Notes under the pieces: generated by a model
What the model was told of the DNA's origin: nothing
What the model saw: the letters and a program-made list of their open reading frames with translations, nothing else
The model's database searches: none
Source: Elusimicrobiota bacterium
GTDB taxonomy: Bacteria; Elusimicrobiota; Elusimicrobia; UBA1565; UBA9628
DNA length: 64,000 bases
Assembly: GCA_003151975.1 (NCBI GenBank)
Contig: PLZD01000024.1
Location: 44,041 to 108,040 of the forward strand
Direction of reading: 5' to 3'
Part shown: one piece after another, positions 43,962-51,435 of the stretch
How the letters are laid out: every line of letters begins with the position of its first letter
How positions within the stretch are numbered: position 1 is the first letter of the stretch
Translations under genes and position numbers: made by a program

Positions 43962-45217
43962 AAATATTTTCCTTTCGTGAACTTGCGCTCGACGAGGCCC
44001 ATCTTGATGAGGGTCTCGGCGGCGTTGATGACGGCGTTTTCGTCCTTGCAGTCCTTGCAAAGCGGCAGTTCCTCGGCGATATCCAAGAACGCCTTGGTGG
44101 TGAGCGGCGACTTGATCTTGAGCACCTCGAGCACGCACTGCTCGTTGTCGGTCAGGATGGCCTTGCCGTTATGGAAGCGGCCTTCGCCTTGCTGCTGGCG
44201 CATGCCCGCGTCGTAGCGCTCCGGGACCTCGAGCAAGGGCTTGATCTCATCGGTGCCGAAGACGCGCGCGTAGCTCGCGTCCCAGCCGATGCAGCGGTCG
44301 TTGTAGACGCACTTCTTGCAGTCGTCGGTCTTGAGCGTGTGCGACGCCGCGGTCATGTCGAGGTCGCGCTTCTCGCCGCGCGGGTTGACGACCATCGTGT
44401 TGAACGCCGACCAACCGAGCATCTGCTGCTCGTAGCCCGGCAGCACGCACGGCGTGAAGTGCAGCAGCAGAGGAGGCTTGGGGTAATTGATCTTCGTGAA
44501 GACCTCGTAGGCCTTCTTGATGTAAGGCGCCATGTCGGTGATCTTCGCGCCGATCTTCGCGCCCTTGACGTCGTTGAGCTGCATGTTGCCTTCGTACAGC
44601 GGGGCGATGATCACGAAGTTCGACAGCTGCAGCTTCAACAGAAAGAGCTCGTAGAATTCGACGAGGTGCTTGTAGTTCCAATCGTTGAGCACGATGTTGA
44701 CGCCGATGCCCACGTGGAGCTTCTGCAGATTCTCGATCGACTTAAGGCACTTGTCGAACGCGCCGGGGATGCCGACGAGCTTGTCGTGCAGTTCGGCGGT
44801 GTGGCCGTGAATCGAGTATTTGACGAAGGTCAGCCCCGCCTTGGCCAGCGTCTCGACGTAGTCGAAGTTCGCGATGCGCACGCCGTTGGTCTGTATCCGC
44901 ACGTAGGTGTAGCCGATCTTCTTAGCCAGCGCGATGAACTTGGGCAGGTCGGCGCGGATCGTGGGCTCGCCGCCCGTGAAGCCCAAGCGGCGATAGCCGT
45001 TCTTGTACGCGAGGTACATGTGCTCGACGACCTTGTCGAAGGCCAGATCGTTGGGCTCCTTGCGCCACTCGAAATCCTGCGAGCAGAACAGGCACTTCGC
45101 GTTGCAATTATAGTTTAGCAGGATGTCGAAGCACTTCGGCTCGTCGAAGGCCGAGCGGTCGGCGTGCTCGTCGACCTTCTCGATCTTGATGAGTTCCGTC
45201 TCGATGCGCAGGGCCAT
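43928..45217 (-). CDS. Radical SAM protein with C-terminal winged-helix-like domain (429 aa)
   Basis: A 429-residue protein, start overlapping the desulfurase stop (TGATG). The motif is CNAKCLFC (Cys38, 42, 45), with TGGEPTIRADLPKF and FVKYSIHGHTAELHDKLV. The auxiliary group is CKKCVYNDRCIGWDASY. About 85 more residues follow (EQCVLEVLKIKSPLTTKAFL, INAAETLIKMGLVERKF), which look like a winged helix. This could bind a leader peptide (RRE-like), a protein or DNA. The extra domain is absent from its radical SAM neighbours. Confidence 0.82.
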   Translation of the reverse strand: MALRIETELIKIEKVDEHADRSAFDEPKCFDILLNYNCNAKCLFCSQDFEWRKEPNDLAFDKVVEHMYLAYKNGYRRLGFTGGEPTIRADLPKFIALAKKIGYTYVRIQTNGVRIANFDYVETLAKAGLTFVKYSIHGHTAELHDKLVGIPGAFDKCLKSIENLQKLHVGIGVNIVLNDWNYKHLVEFYELFLLKLQLSNFVIIAPLYEGNMQLNDVKGAKIGAKITDMAPYIKKAYEVFTKINYPKPPLLLHFTPCVLPGYEQQMLGWSAFNTMVVNPRGEKRDLDMTAASHTLKTDDCKKCVYNDRCIGWDASYARVFGTDEIKPLLEVPERYDAGMRQQQGEGRFHNGKAILTDNEQCVLEVLKIKSPLTTKAFLDIAEELPLCKDCKDENAVINAAETLIKMGLVERKFTKGKYLWSMKKAPVPA

Positions 45218-46494
45218 CAGGAGCAGGCCTCCTTGGCGTAAGACTTGAGCGCGCCGACGAAAAGGTCGACTTCGTCGGCGGTGTTGTAAGCGAAAAAAGA
45301 CGCGCGAACGGTGCCGTCGAGCTTGAGGCTTTGGTGTAGGAGGTGCGCGCAATGCTCGCCGGCGCGGACCGCGACGAAACGGTCGCCGAGTTCGTGATTC
45401 AGGTACAGATTAAAATCAGTGACCGAAAATTCTTTATGGACCGGGTAAAACGAGACCAAAGAACCGTCCGCGAGGTCATCGGCCTTGCCGAGCACCTTGA
45501 CCTCGGGAATCTCGTCGATCGCCTCCGCGGCCCGCTTGACCAACGAAGAGATGTGCGCGCGCAGCGGCGCCGCGGGGATCGTTTTCAAGAAACGCACGGC
45601 TTCGGTCAGCGCGGGATAAGCCGAAAAATTGGAAACGCCGGCCTCGAAGCGCATTGGGGCGTCCAGATAAACGACCTCCGGCATGCCCTTGCCGCTCCAC
45701 TTCACCGATTTCACGACGCCCCCGCCGACCTTGTAGTGGCGCAGGCGGTTGAGCTCGACTTCCTTCCCGTAAAGCACGCCCAGGCCGAACGGGCCTCCGA
45801 TCTTGTGGGCCGAGAACGCGACGAAGTCGGCGTTGAGAGTCTGCACGTCCTCGCGGTGAGAGGCGACGAACTGTGCGTCGTCGACGAGCACGCGCGCGCC
45901 GCGCCCATGCGCGTGGCGCACGATCTCCGCCAGCGGCTGCACTCCGCCCGCGACGTTGGAGGCGTGCGTGATCGCCACTAACGCGGTCTTGTCGCCCACG
46001 AGCTTGGCAAGCTCGTCCGGATCGACGCGGCCGTTCTTGCTGCGGCAAATCTTGAGCTCGATCTCCTTGCGCTGCGCCGCCTCGTAGAACGGAAGAAAGA
46101 CCGCGTTGTGCTCGAGGTCGGTCAGCACGACCTCGCGGCGCTCGTCAAACGGGAAGGCGCGCGCGACGAGGTTGACGGCTTCGGTCGTGCCGGAAGTGAA
46201 GACGATCTCGTTGGCCGACTCCGCGTTGAGGAAATCCGCGGCGGCCTGGCGCGCCTTGATGAGCTCGGCCTCGACGGCCTGCGCGAGCAGATGCGTCGAG
46301 CGCTTGCCGCCGCAGCCTCCGAGCTCGCGGTAGAAACTCGCGGCGGCCTCGCCCACGCCGGCGGACTTGAGAGCCGTGCAGGCGCTGTCAAGATAAACAA
46401 GCTTTTTGCCGCCGAAGTCCCGCTGCAAAACGGGGAACTCTCGGCGGATGGCGTCCACCGAGAACGAAGGCTTGACCGTCGAGGCCGACGTCAT
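45217..46494 (-). CDS. Cysteine desulfurase, SufS-like (class V aminotransferase)
   Basis: A 425-residue PLP enzyme whose ATG overlaps the upstream stop (ATGA). Landmarks are YLDSACTALKS, SGTTEAVN, LEHNAVFLPF, VDDAQ (normally VDGAQ) and the PLP lysine in FSAHKIGGPFG (Lys231). The catalytic Cys382 lies in RAGEHCAHLLHQ, as in group II desulfurases (RxGHHCAxP). It takes sulfur from cysteine (or Se from selenocysteine) and passes it on. In a block with a dozen radical SAM proteins it may feed their Fe-S clusters, but no SufBCD, IscU or SufE/U partner is in the window. A role in adding sulfur to the peptide is also possible. Confidence 0.87.
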   Translation of the reverse strand: MTSASTVKPSFSVDAIRREFPVLQRDFGGKKLVYLDSACTALKSAGVGEAAASFYRELGGCGGKRSTHLLAQAVEAELIKARQAAADFLNAESANEIVFTSGTTEAVNLVARAFPFDERREVVLTDLEHNAVFLPFYEAAQRKEIELKICRSKNGRVDPDELAKLVGDKTALVAITHASNVAGGVQPLAEIVRHAHGRGARVLVDDAQFVASHREDVQTLNADFVAFSAHKIGGPFGLGVLYGKEVELNRLRHYKVGGGVVKSVKWSGKGMPEVVYLDAPMRFEAGVSNFSAYPALTEAVRFLKTIPAAPLRAHISSLVKRAAEAIDEIPEVKVLGKADDLADGSLVSFYPVHKEFSVTDFNLYLNHELGDRFVAVRAGEHCAHLLHQSLKLDGTVRASFFAYNTADEVDLFVGALKSYAKEACS

Positions 46495-47360
46495 ACGTGG
46501 ACTCCCTCGAACTCGCGGATGGGCCGCACCTCGGTCAGCTCGCCGTAGATCTCTTGGTAGTCGCGGCGCGGGCCCGGACAAAGATCGTGCATCACGCAGG
46601 CCCGGCAATCGTCGACCTGCTTCTTCTCGGCGAGGTGCACGCCCTTCTTGGCGTCGCGCATCTTGCGGTAATCGGCGTGGTGCTCTTTGTAATCGACGAC
46701 GTAGCAGACGGGAATGTGGTCCACGTCGAATTCGATCCCGAGCTCGACGCACGCCTTGAAGGCGGCGTTCAAGAAGGGTGCTGCGTCAGAGAACTTGGGC
46801 ATGACTTGGCGGCTGCCCTTGGCGCGGCCCATGCCCTTGCAGTAGCTGAACTGGATCCACGCGAAGGGCCCCAGCGTTTTCTTGGCGAAGCGCACGAACT
46901 CCTCGGCGTGGCGGTAGTTGTTCTCGTGGACGATGTAGTTGATGCGGACCTTGGCGCCGAGCGAATGCAGGAGAGTGATCCCATCGATGCGCCGCGAGAA
47001 GCCCTCGACGCCGGTGACCTCCTCGTCGAGCTCGGGCGTGTGGGCGGAGAAGTTGATGTTGAAGAAATCGACGAGCTTGACGATGAGCCCGAGGCGCTTG
47101 GGGTTGTAGCGCGTGATAATCGTGCCGTTGGTCTGGAACTCGATGATCTTGCCCTTCTTGCGGCAGTGCAGGAGGATCTCGAGCAGCTCGGCGGGGTCCT
47201 TGATCATCGGGTCGCCGCCCGAGATTTGGACGTGGCCGGTTTTGTCGCGGTCTATTTGGTCGAGGAGGTAGGCGAGTTCAAAGGTGCCGCTGCGGCCCTC
47301 GGCGGAACAGAACACGCATTTGATGTTGCAGACACCATTGATCGGCAGGTGAAGCGCCAT
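46491..47360 (-). CDS. Radical SAM protein, first gene of the 38-kb block (289 aa)
   Basis: A 289-residue protein with CNIKCVFC (Cys11, 15, 18), ISGGDPMIKD in place of GGEP, and a C-terminal CRACVMHDLCPGPRRDY group. The middle has NINFSAHTPELDEEVTG, like the other members of this radical SAM group. A weak promoter with a TATAGT -10 box lies 8 nt upstream of the ATG. As first gene it defines the upstream border of the block. Confidence 0.82.
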   Translation of the reverse strand: MALHLPINGVCNIKCVFCSAEGRSGTFELAYLLDQIDRDKTGHVQISGGDPMIKDPAELLEILLHCRKKGKIIEFQTNGTIITRYNPKRLGLIVKLVDFFNINFSAHTPELDEEVTGVEGFSRRIDGITLLHSLGAKVRINYIVHENNYRHAEEFVRFAKKTLGPFAWIQFSYCKGMGRAKGSRQVMPKFSDAAPFLNAAFKACVELGIEFDVDHIPVCYVVDYKEHHADYRKMRDAKKGVHLAEKKQVDDCRACVMHDLCPGPRRDYQEIYGELTEVRPIREFEGVHV

Positions 47361-47368
47361 TGAGTCCT

Positions 47369-47374
47369 ACTATA
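47369..47374 (-). promoter_or_regulatory. Probable -10 element for the 38-kb block
   Basis: On the minus strand TATAGT (47374-47369) is 8 nt before the ATG at 47360. No convincing -35 box is found at 17-18 nt (TTCAGC/TCAGCT). The 57-bp gap 47361-47417 is the only space for a promoter at this end. Confidence 0.45.
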
Positions 47375-47417
47375 CAACATTAGGAACGGCGAGCTGAAAA
47401 TGGCGCCCCCGCCCGCG

Positions 47418-48419
47418 TCACAAAGCCGGGCAACCGAAGGCGGGGCAAGTCTCGCAGATCATTTCACCCGTGGCGTCGCCGGCCGTGCCCGGAGCGCTCG
47501 CGCCGGGGTAGTCGATGAGCTGGTACTTGGCCATGAAGCCGCTGGTCAGCGTCGCGAAAGTGTTCGCGGGACAGTTCTGAGCTCCGGCGCCGAAGTGGCA
47601 GATTCCCGCCGCGGCGCATGTGTTTCCCACGGCGGGAGATACATGGTTCGCAATGACCCCGCCGACATCAAGGGTGGCCTGCCCCTGCGCGACCCCGAGC
47701 CCTATGCTCACGGTTCCCGCGCCCGGCTGCATGATCGTTCCGCTGAGACCGTAAGCCGACCCGCCGTCGATGATGATGCCGGTCGACCAGGCGGATTCCA
47801 GTTGGGTGTAATTGGGAGCGCTCCAAGCGCCCGCCGTCCGGTAGATGCCGTAGGACGTAGGGGCGGGGCTGTACCAAGTGATGCCGTCGGCGGTATTGCG
47901 GCCGTCGTTCAAGTTCCCGGTGGCGAACCAGTTTGAGCTGGCGGCGCCGGCACTGCCGGGAGTCGCGATGCCCGCGCCGATGTTGCCGCTGACGATGAGT
48001 GAGTTGGCAGGCGCTGCGGTGACGCCACCGTACGTTCCGATGGAAACGCCTCCCGTCACGTCGAGCATGCTCTTCGGGGCGTTATTTCCGATGCCGACGC
48101 TCCCTTGAACGAGCATGCCGTTGGCGGGCGCGGCCGTCGCCGTGTAGCCGTTGCCGATGGAAGCGTTGCCGTTGACGTTGAGCCTGGAGCCGGCCTGCGT
48201 CGTCTGGATCGAGACGTTCCCGCCGTCTCTGGCCAGGAAAGTATTGCTGGTGGTGATCATCTGCGTGTAGACGCCCGAGGGGGCCGGGTAGTAGGTCGTC
48301 AATGTCACGCTTTCTGAAGCCAATTCCTGCGCCAATCCGCTGATGAGCAAGATGGCCAGGGCGCTCTTGAAGACCCTAGGCGTCAGCCGAATATCCAAAC
48401 GAATATTCAATTCAGCCAT
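47418..48419 (-). CDS. Secreted surface protein with LTTYYPAPSGVY N-terminal segment
   Basis: A 333-residue protein. A hydrophobic segment (FKSALAILLISGLAQELA) after a charged N-terminus acts as signal peptide or anchor. It is followed by SVTLTTYYPAPSGVYTQM, a segment I associate with surface proteins of Elusimicrobiota. The middle has Gly/Asn/Ala-rich strand repeats (LNVNGNASIGNGYT, MLDVTGGVSIGTYGG, NSLIVSGNIGAG), like fibre or tail-spike shaft sequences. The end has several cysteines (CPANTF, CETCPAFGC). It is probably a structural surface or pilus-tip-like protein. A consensus promoter and a GAGAGGG ribosome site precede it. Confidence 0.72.
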   Translation of the reverse strand: MAELNIRLDIRLTPRVFKSALAILLISGLAQELASESVTLTTYYPAPSGVYTQMITTSNTFLARDGGNVSIQTTQAGSRLNVNGNASIGNGYTATAAPANGMLVQGSVGIGNNAPKSMLDVTGGVSIGTYGGVTAAPANSLIVSGNIGAGIATPGSAGAASSNWFATGNLNDGRNTADGITWYSPAPTSYGIYRTAGAWSAPNYTQLESAWSTGIIIDGGSAYGLSGTIMQPGAGTVSIGLGVAQGQATLDVGGVIANHVSPAVGNTCAAAGICHFGAGAQNCPANTFATLTSGFMAKYQLIDYPGASAPGTAGDATGEMICETCPAFGCPAL

Positions 48420-48439
48420 AGTTTTTTCCCTCTCTTCGA

Positions 48440-48468
48440 AGTATAACAGGGGTTCCCAAATCTGTCAA
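48440..48468 (-). promoter_or_regulatory. Sigma70-type promoter for the LTTYYPAPSGVY protein
   Basis: On the minus strand TTGACA (48468-48463), 17 nt and TATACT (48445-48440) lie 20 nt before the ATG at 48419, leaving a short leader with GAGAGGG. This is the exception to the leaderless arrangement seen at most other promoters here. Confidence 0.75.
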
Positions 48469-48510
48469 TATGATTTTACCGTCCTTTATCCAAGCCGTAA
48501 TAACGCGCCC

Positions 48511-49080
48511 CTATTGCTCGTCGCTCTCCTGATCGTCGTCCTTTTTCGGGGGAGGGGCCTTCGTGATCCGAACCACATGCCAATCGTCTCCCGACATGTC
48601 GACCTCCGCCTTGGCCGGGACGGAATGGCCGGCCTTGTCCTTCAAGAGCACGATGGCCGAGAAGCGGCCCGTGCCCACCGCGCGGACTGAGCCCTTTTGC
48701 ACTCCCTGAAAGCGCAGCAGCTTCGCCGGCCCCTTGGCGACGAGCTTGAGCGGAATGTAGCCGTTTTGCCCGTGGGTCGCGATGTAGGTTTCAACCAAGG
48801 ACGGCATGTTGTCGCGCGCGTCGGCGACCGTGGCCGCGACGGCGGGCTTATCGGGGTCTTGAGAATTCCCATCCGGACCGCTATCTGCCGCTGGCGAGGA
48901 AGCCGGAGACGCCGAATCCCCGCGGGAGGCGCGCACGCTCCGGTAGCCTCCCCCGCCGTCCGACTTCCCCGAGGAAGAGCCTGTGCCGGGGTCCATGGTC
49001 GGAGGCGGCAAGGGATCGCCCGACCAAGCGCCGACGGCCAACGACAGAAAAAGCGATGCTCCGATCATAGTCGATCTCAT
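48511..49080 (-). CDS. Secreted protein of unknown function (189 aa)
   Basis: A 189-residue protein with a signal peptide (MRSTMIGASLFLSLAVGAWS). A low-complexity Gly/Ser/Pro/Asp stretch (residues 22-85) follows, then a compact domain (LVETYIATHGQNGYIPLKLV to DMSGDDWHVVRITKAPP). The start at 49080 is fixed by a promoter ending 6 nt before it. The C-terminal domain may be a small beta-rich domain, but I do not recognise it. Confidence 0.65.
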   Translation of the reverse strand: MRSTMIGASLFLSLAVGAWSGDPLPPPTMDPGTGSSSGKSDGGGGYRSVRASRGDSASPASSPAADSGPDGNSQDPDKPAVAATVADARDNMPSLVETYIATHGQNGYIPLKLVAKGPAKLLRFQGVQKGSVRAVGTGRFSAIVLLKDKAGHSVPAKAEVDMSGDDWHVVRITKAPPPKKDDDQESDEQ

Positions 49081-49086
49081 AACGGT

Positions 49087-49115
49087 AGGATACCCCCGCG
49101 CTCACGAACAGTCAA
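49087..49115 (-). promoter_or_regulatory. Sigma70-type promoter for the 48511-49080 gene
   Basis: On the minus strand TTGACT (49115-49110), 17 nt and TATCCT (49092-49087) are 6 nt from the ATG at 49080, another leaderless arrangement. The -35 box overlaps the stop codon of the upstream gene. Confidence 0.7.
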
Positions 49116-49759
49116 GGGGATGGACGGGCGTCGAGAAGCAAGAGACCGAGAACCGCGTCGGCGTCGTTGAGCGCCCCCAAACGAGAACCCGGCGAAAGCG
49201 CGCCGGGCCGCAGGGCGTCCCATAAGGTCGCCAAGGCCTCGGGTCCGTCCAGGTCTAGCGCCAAAGCGTCGCGAAATCGCTTCTTGTAGCCGGCCAGGCC
49301 CGCGGCGTTGGGCGACACGCGCGCGTCTCTCAGCAGCCGGGCGGCATCGATGAGTTCCGCCCGCTCGGCGCGCGCGGCGTCCAAATCGTTCCAAGAAAAT
49401 TCCAAGGCGGCGCGATAGTGCGTCTTAAGACACAGCAGCCGCAAGTCCAAAGGATCGAATCCCTTCGCGAGAATCTCCTCCACGGCCGGGGGACGGCCGC
49501 CGATCCCAGCGGGGCGGATCCACAACCCGCCGCGCGGCGCGGAGTCCCCGGCGTGGAGGTCGCAATCCTCGGGCGACGCAGCGCGCACGGAGTAGCCGAG
49601 GTAGCCGAGCGCGCTCTCGAGGAGCCCGCGCACGCCGTCCCAACGAAAAGCCTCGAAGCCGGTGCCGGCGCACCGCCATGATAGACGGCAGACCGCCGGT
49701 ACCGCAGTGTGGAGGACCGCGACGCGGGCGGTAGTTGCGTCGTGAAAGCTCGCGCGCAC
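49112..49759 (-). CDS. Shrunken cysteinyl-tRNA-synthetase-like protein without catalytic motifs
   Basis: A protein of about 215 residues from a GTG placed 6 nt after a TATGAT box (a TTG at 49774 is an alternative). The N-terminal part DGVRGLLESALGYLGYSV resembles the FDVLRRYLEYLGYEV helix of CysRS. Then VEEILAKGFDPLDLRLLCLK and THYRAALEFSWNDLDAARAE match the region after KMSKS and the start of the DALR domain, followed by a DALR-like helical end. The HIGH and KMSKS signatures and the zinc cysteines are missing, about half the usual length. It cannot charge tRNA by the normal mechanism. It may be a decaying paralog or a protein with a new role. Confidence 0.55.
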   Translation of the reverse strand: MRASFHDATTARVAVLHTAVPAVCRLSWRCAGTGFEAFRWDGVRGLLESALGYLGYSVRAASPEDCDLHAGDSAPRGGLWIRPAGIGGRPPAVEEILAKGFDPLDLRLLCLKTHYRAALEFSWNDLDAARAERAELIDAARLLRDARVSPNAAGLAGYKKRFRDALALDLDGPEALATLWDALRPGALSPGSRLGALNDADAVLGLLLLDARPSP

Positions 49760-49776
49760 GACGGCATCATACAAAG

Positions 49777-51372
49777 TTAGCGCGGCGAAAGGGATGCGGG
49801 TTCGGAGAGCTTTGCCCGCGCGTCGTCATAATCCGGATTCACCTCTAACGCGCGCCGCCAAAGCTCCCTGGCCTCGGAGTGCCGCCCCTGGGCTTCGCAG
49901 GCCAAGCCCAGGTTGTAGAGGGCGCTGTCGTAATCGGGATTGGCCTTGAGCTCGAGGCGGAATTGTTCCTCGGCTTGGGAAACCCGGCCCGTGTTCATGT
50001 AAATCACGCCGAGATTATTGTGGGCCATGGTCTTCTGCGGTTCTAGTTCCAGAGCCTTGAGGGACTCGACCTCCGCGCCCTTGATGTCCTTGTGAAGCAG
50101 GAGGGAGACGCCGAACTGCACGTGGGCGAAAGCCGAATGAGGGGAGGCTTCGACGGCCCGGCTCCAGGCGGCCGAGTCGTCGCGATAATATCCGCAGTCC
50201 GCCGCCGCGGCCGACCCGAAGACGAGGAGCAACAACGCAGCGCAAAGCGCGTGAGTTGGGAGGCCGAGGTCGAACCATCGAAAAGGCGCGGCCTCGGACA
50301 GGATCACCAGCAATCCCAGGGCCGGTAGATAGAGGCGATATTCGAAGAACACGGGAGTGACTCCGTCGTCCGGATATACAAAGGAAGGTACGAGAAAGAG
50401 AACGAACCAGCATAACCCCCAAAGAATCCGCCTGAAGTCGGCGCCGCGCGGCCAGAGACAAGCCGCTCCCACCGCCAGCGCGGCGGCCGTTCCGAGAAAG
50501 AGCGAGGAATCGCGCAAGATCGGATACGGCGAAAGCCCCACCGGCGCGATAAACTTTCCCAAATAGACCAGAGCGGCGGGCAAATTCTTAAGAGTCGAGC
50601 CCAGCATGCCGGCCAGAGAATACGATTGCCCCGGAACGGGATGCAGAATGGCCCGGCGCGCCAGCCACCACGCCGCCAGCCCTCCCGCCCAGCCGAGCGC
50701 GAGCCCGCCATGATCGTCGAGGCCTGGCCGTGATTTCCCTTCAAGAAACGCATACGCCAGGCAGGCCGCCGGCAAGACGATGGCCAGTTCCTTGCAAAGC
50801 AACGCCGCCGCCCAAAGGATCAGATGGCCGCTCATCCAGCGCTTGCGGCCGTCGCGCAGGAAGAGCTGATAACAGTGGAACGAGGCGAGCACGAATATGG
50901 CGAGGAAGGAGTCGGTGCGGCCGTTGATCCACGCGACCGCGTTGACCAGCGCCGGATGCGCCGCGAAAAGCGCCGCCGAGAGCAGGGCCTTTTGTTCGCC
51001 CACAATGAGCCGCAAGACGCGAAAAACCAGCGCCGTCGAGAGGATGTGATAGACGATGTTGGAGAAATGAAAAATATCTGGATTCCGGCCTCCCAAATGC
51101 GCGTCAAGCATGAACGACACGATCATCAGAGGGCGGTAATAGAGGTCGCCCGTTCCAGCGATCATGAAGGCGCCGCGGCCGAACACCGCAGGCAGCTTCG
51201 ACCAGTCGCTCAGAATCGAGAACCTGTTTCCGAGGAAGACATTGTCGTCGAGGAGAATGAGCCCGTAGGTCAGGCAACGGGCATAAACGACGACGACTAT
51301 CGCGGCCAGAAAAGCGTAAGGCCTCCAGCCCGTGAACACTGCGTCGCGCCACGCCGGGGCTTCGCGTTCCAC
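49777..51372 (-). CDS. TMTC-like membrane glycosyltransferase with C-terminal TPRs
   Basis: A 531-residue protein; I choose the GTG at 51372, 6 nt after a TATACT box, because the longer frame adds 74 residues without homology. About ten hydrophobic segments fill residues 15-430, with an acidic LLDDNVFLGN near the first loop like the DD motif of GT-C O-mannosyltransferases. Three TPRs follow at about 440-525 (EAEEQF-like and SEARELWRRALEVNPDYDDA). This is the layout of TMTC/PMT-type enzymes, which move a sugar from a lipid carrier to protein outside the membrane. The sugar and target are unknown. Confidence 0.75.
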   Translation of the reverse strand: MEREAPAWRDAVFTGWRPYAFLAAIVVVVYARCLTYGLILLDDNVFLGNRFSILSDWSKLPAVFGRGAFMIAGTGDLYYRPLMIVSFMLDAHLGGRNPDIFHFSNIVYHILSTALVFRVLRLIVGEQKALLSAALFAAHPALVNAVAWINGRTDSFLAIFVLASFHCYQLFLRDGRKRWMSGHLILWAAALLCKELAIVLPAACLAYAFLEGKSRPGLDDHGGLALGWAGGLAAWWLARRAILHPVPGQSYSLAGMLGSTLKNLPAALVYLGKFIAPVGLSPYPILRDSSLFLGTAAALAVGAACLWPRGADFRRILWGLCWFVLFLVPSFVYPDDGVTPVFFEYRLYLPALGLLVILSEAAPFRWFDLGLPTHALCAALLLLVFGSAAAADCGYYRDDSAAWSRAVEASPHSAFAHVQFGVSLLLHKDIKGAEVESLKALELEPQKTMAHNNLGVIYMNTGRVSQAEEQFRLELKANPDYDSALYNLGLACEAQGRHSEARELWRRALEVNPDYDDARAKLSEPASLSPR

Positions 51373-51378
51373 GGCCGG

Positions 51379-51384
51379 AGTATA
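51379..51384 (-). promoter_or_regulatory. -10 element of the TMTC-like gene
   Basis: On the minus strand TATACT (51384-51379) is 6 nt before the GTG at 51372. The -35 region at 17 nt is poor. Confidence 0.55.
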
Positions 51385-51423
51385 ACAAAATCCGCGCCCA
51401 TGGACCTCCGCGGCCGGATAATC

Positions 51424-51429
51424 TAGAAT
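51424..51429 (+). promoter_or_regulatory. -10 element of the aminotransferase/aldehyde dehydrogenase operon
   Basis: TAGAAT lies 6 nt before the ATG at 51436, with TGGACC 17 nt further upstream as a weak -35. The layout again predicts a leaderless mRNA. It is back-to-back with the promoter of the TMTC-like gene. Confidence 0.5.
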
Positions 51430-51435
51430 AAGCCC

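Noticed and set aside
47418..48419. A phage tail-fibre gene or prophage remnant
   Set aside because: The strand repeats resemble fibres, but there is a signal segment, a host-type promoter and no other phage gene nearby.
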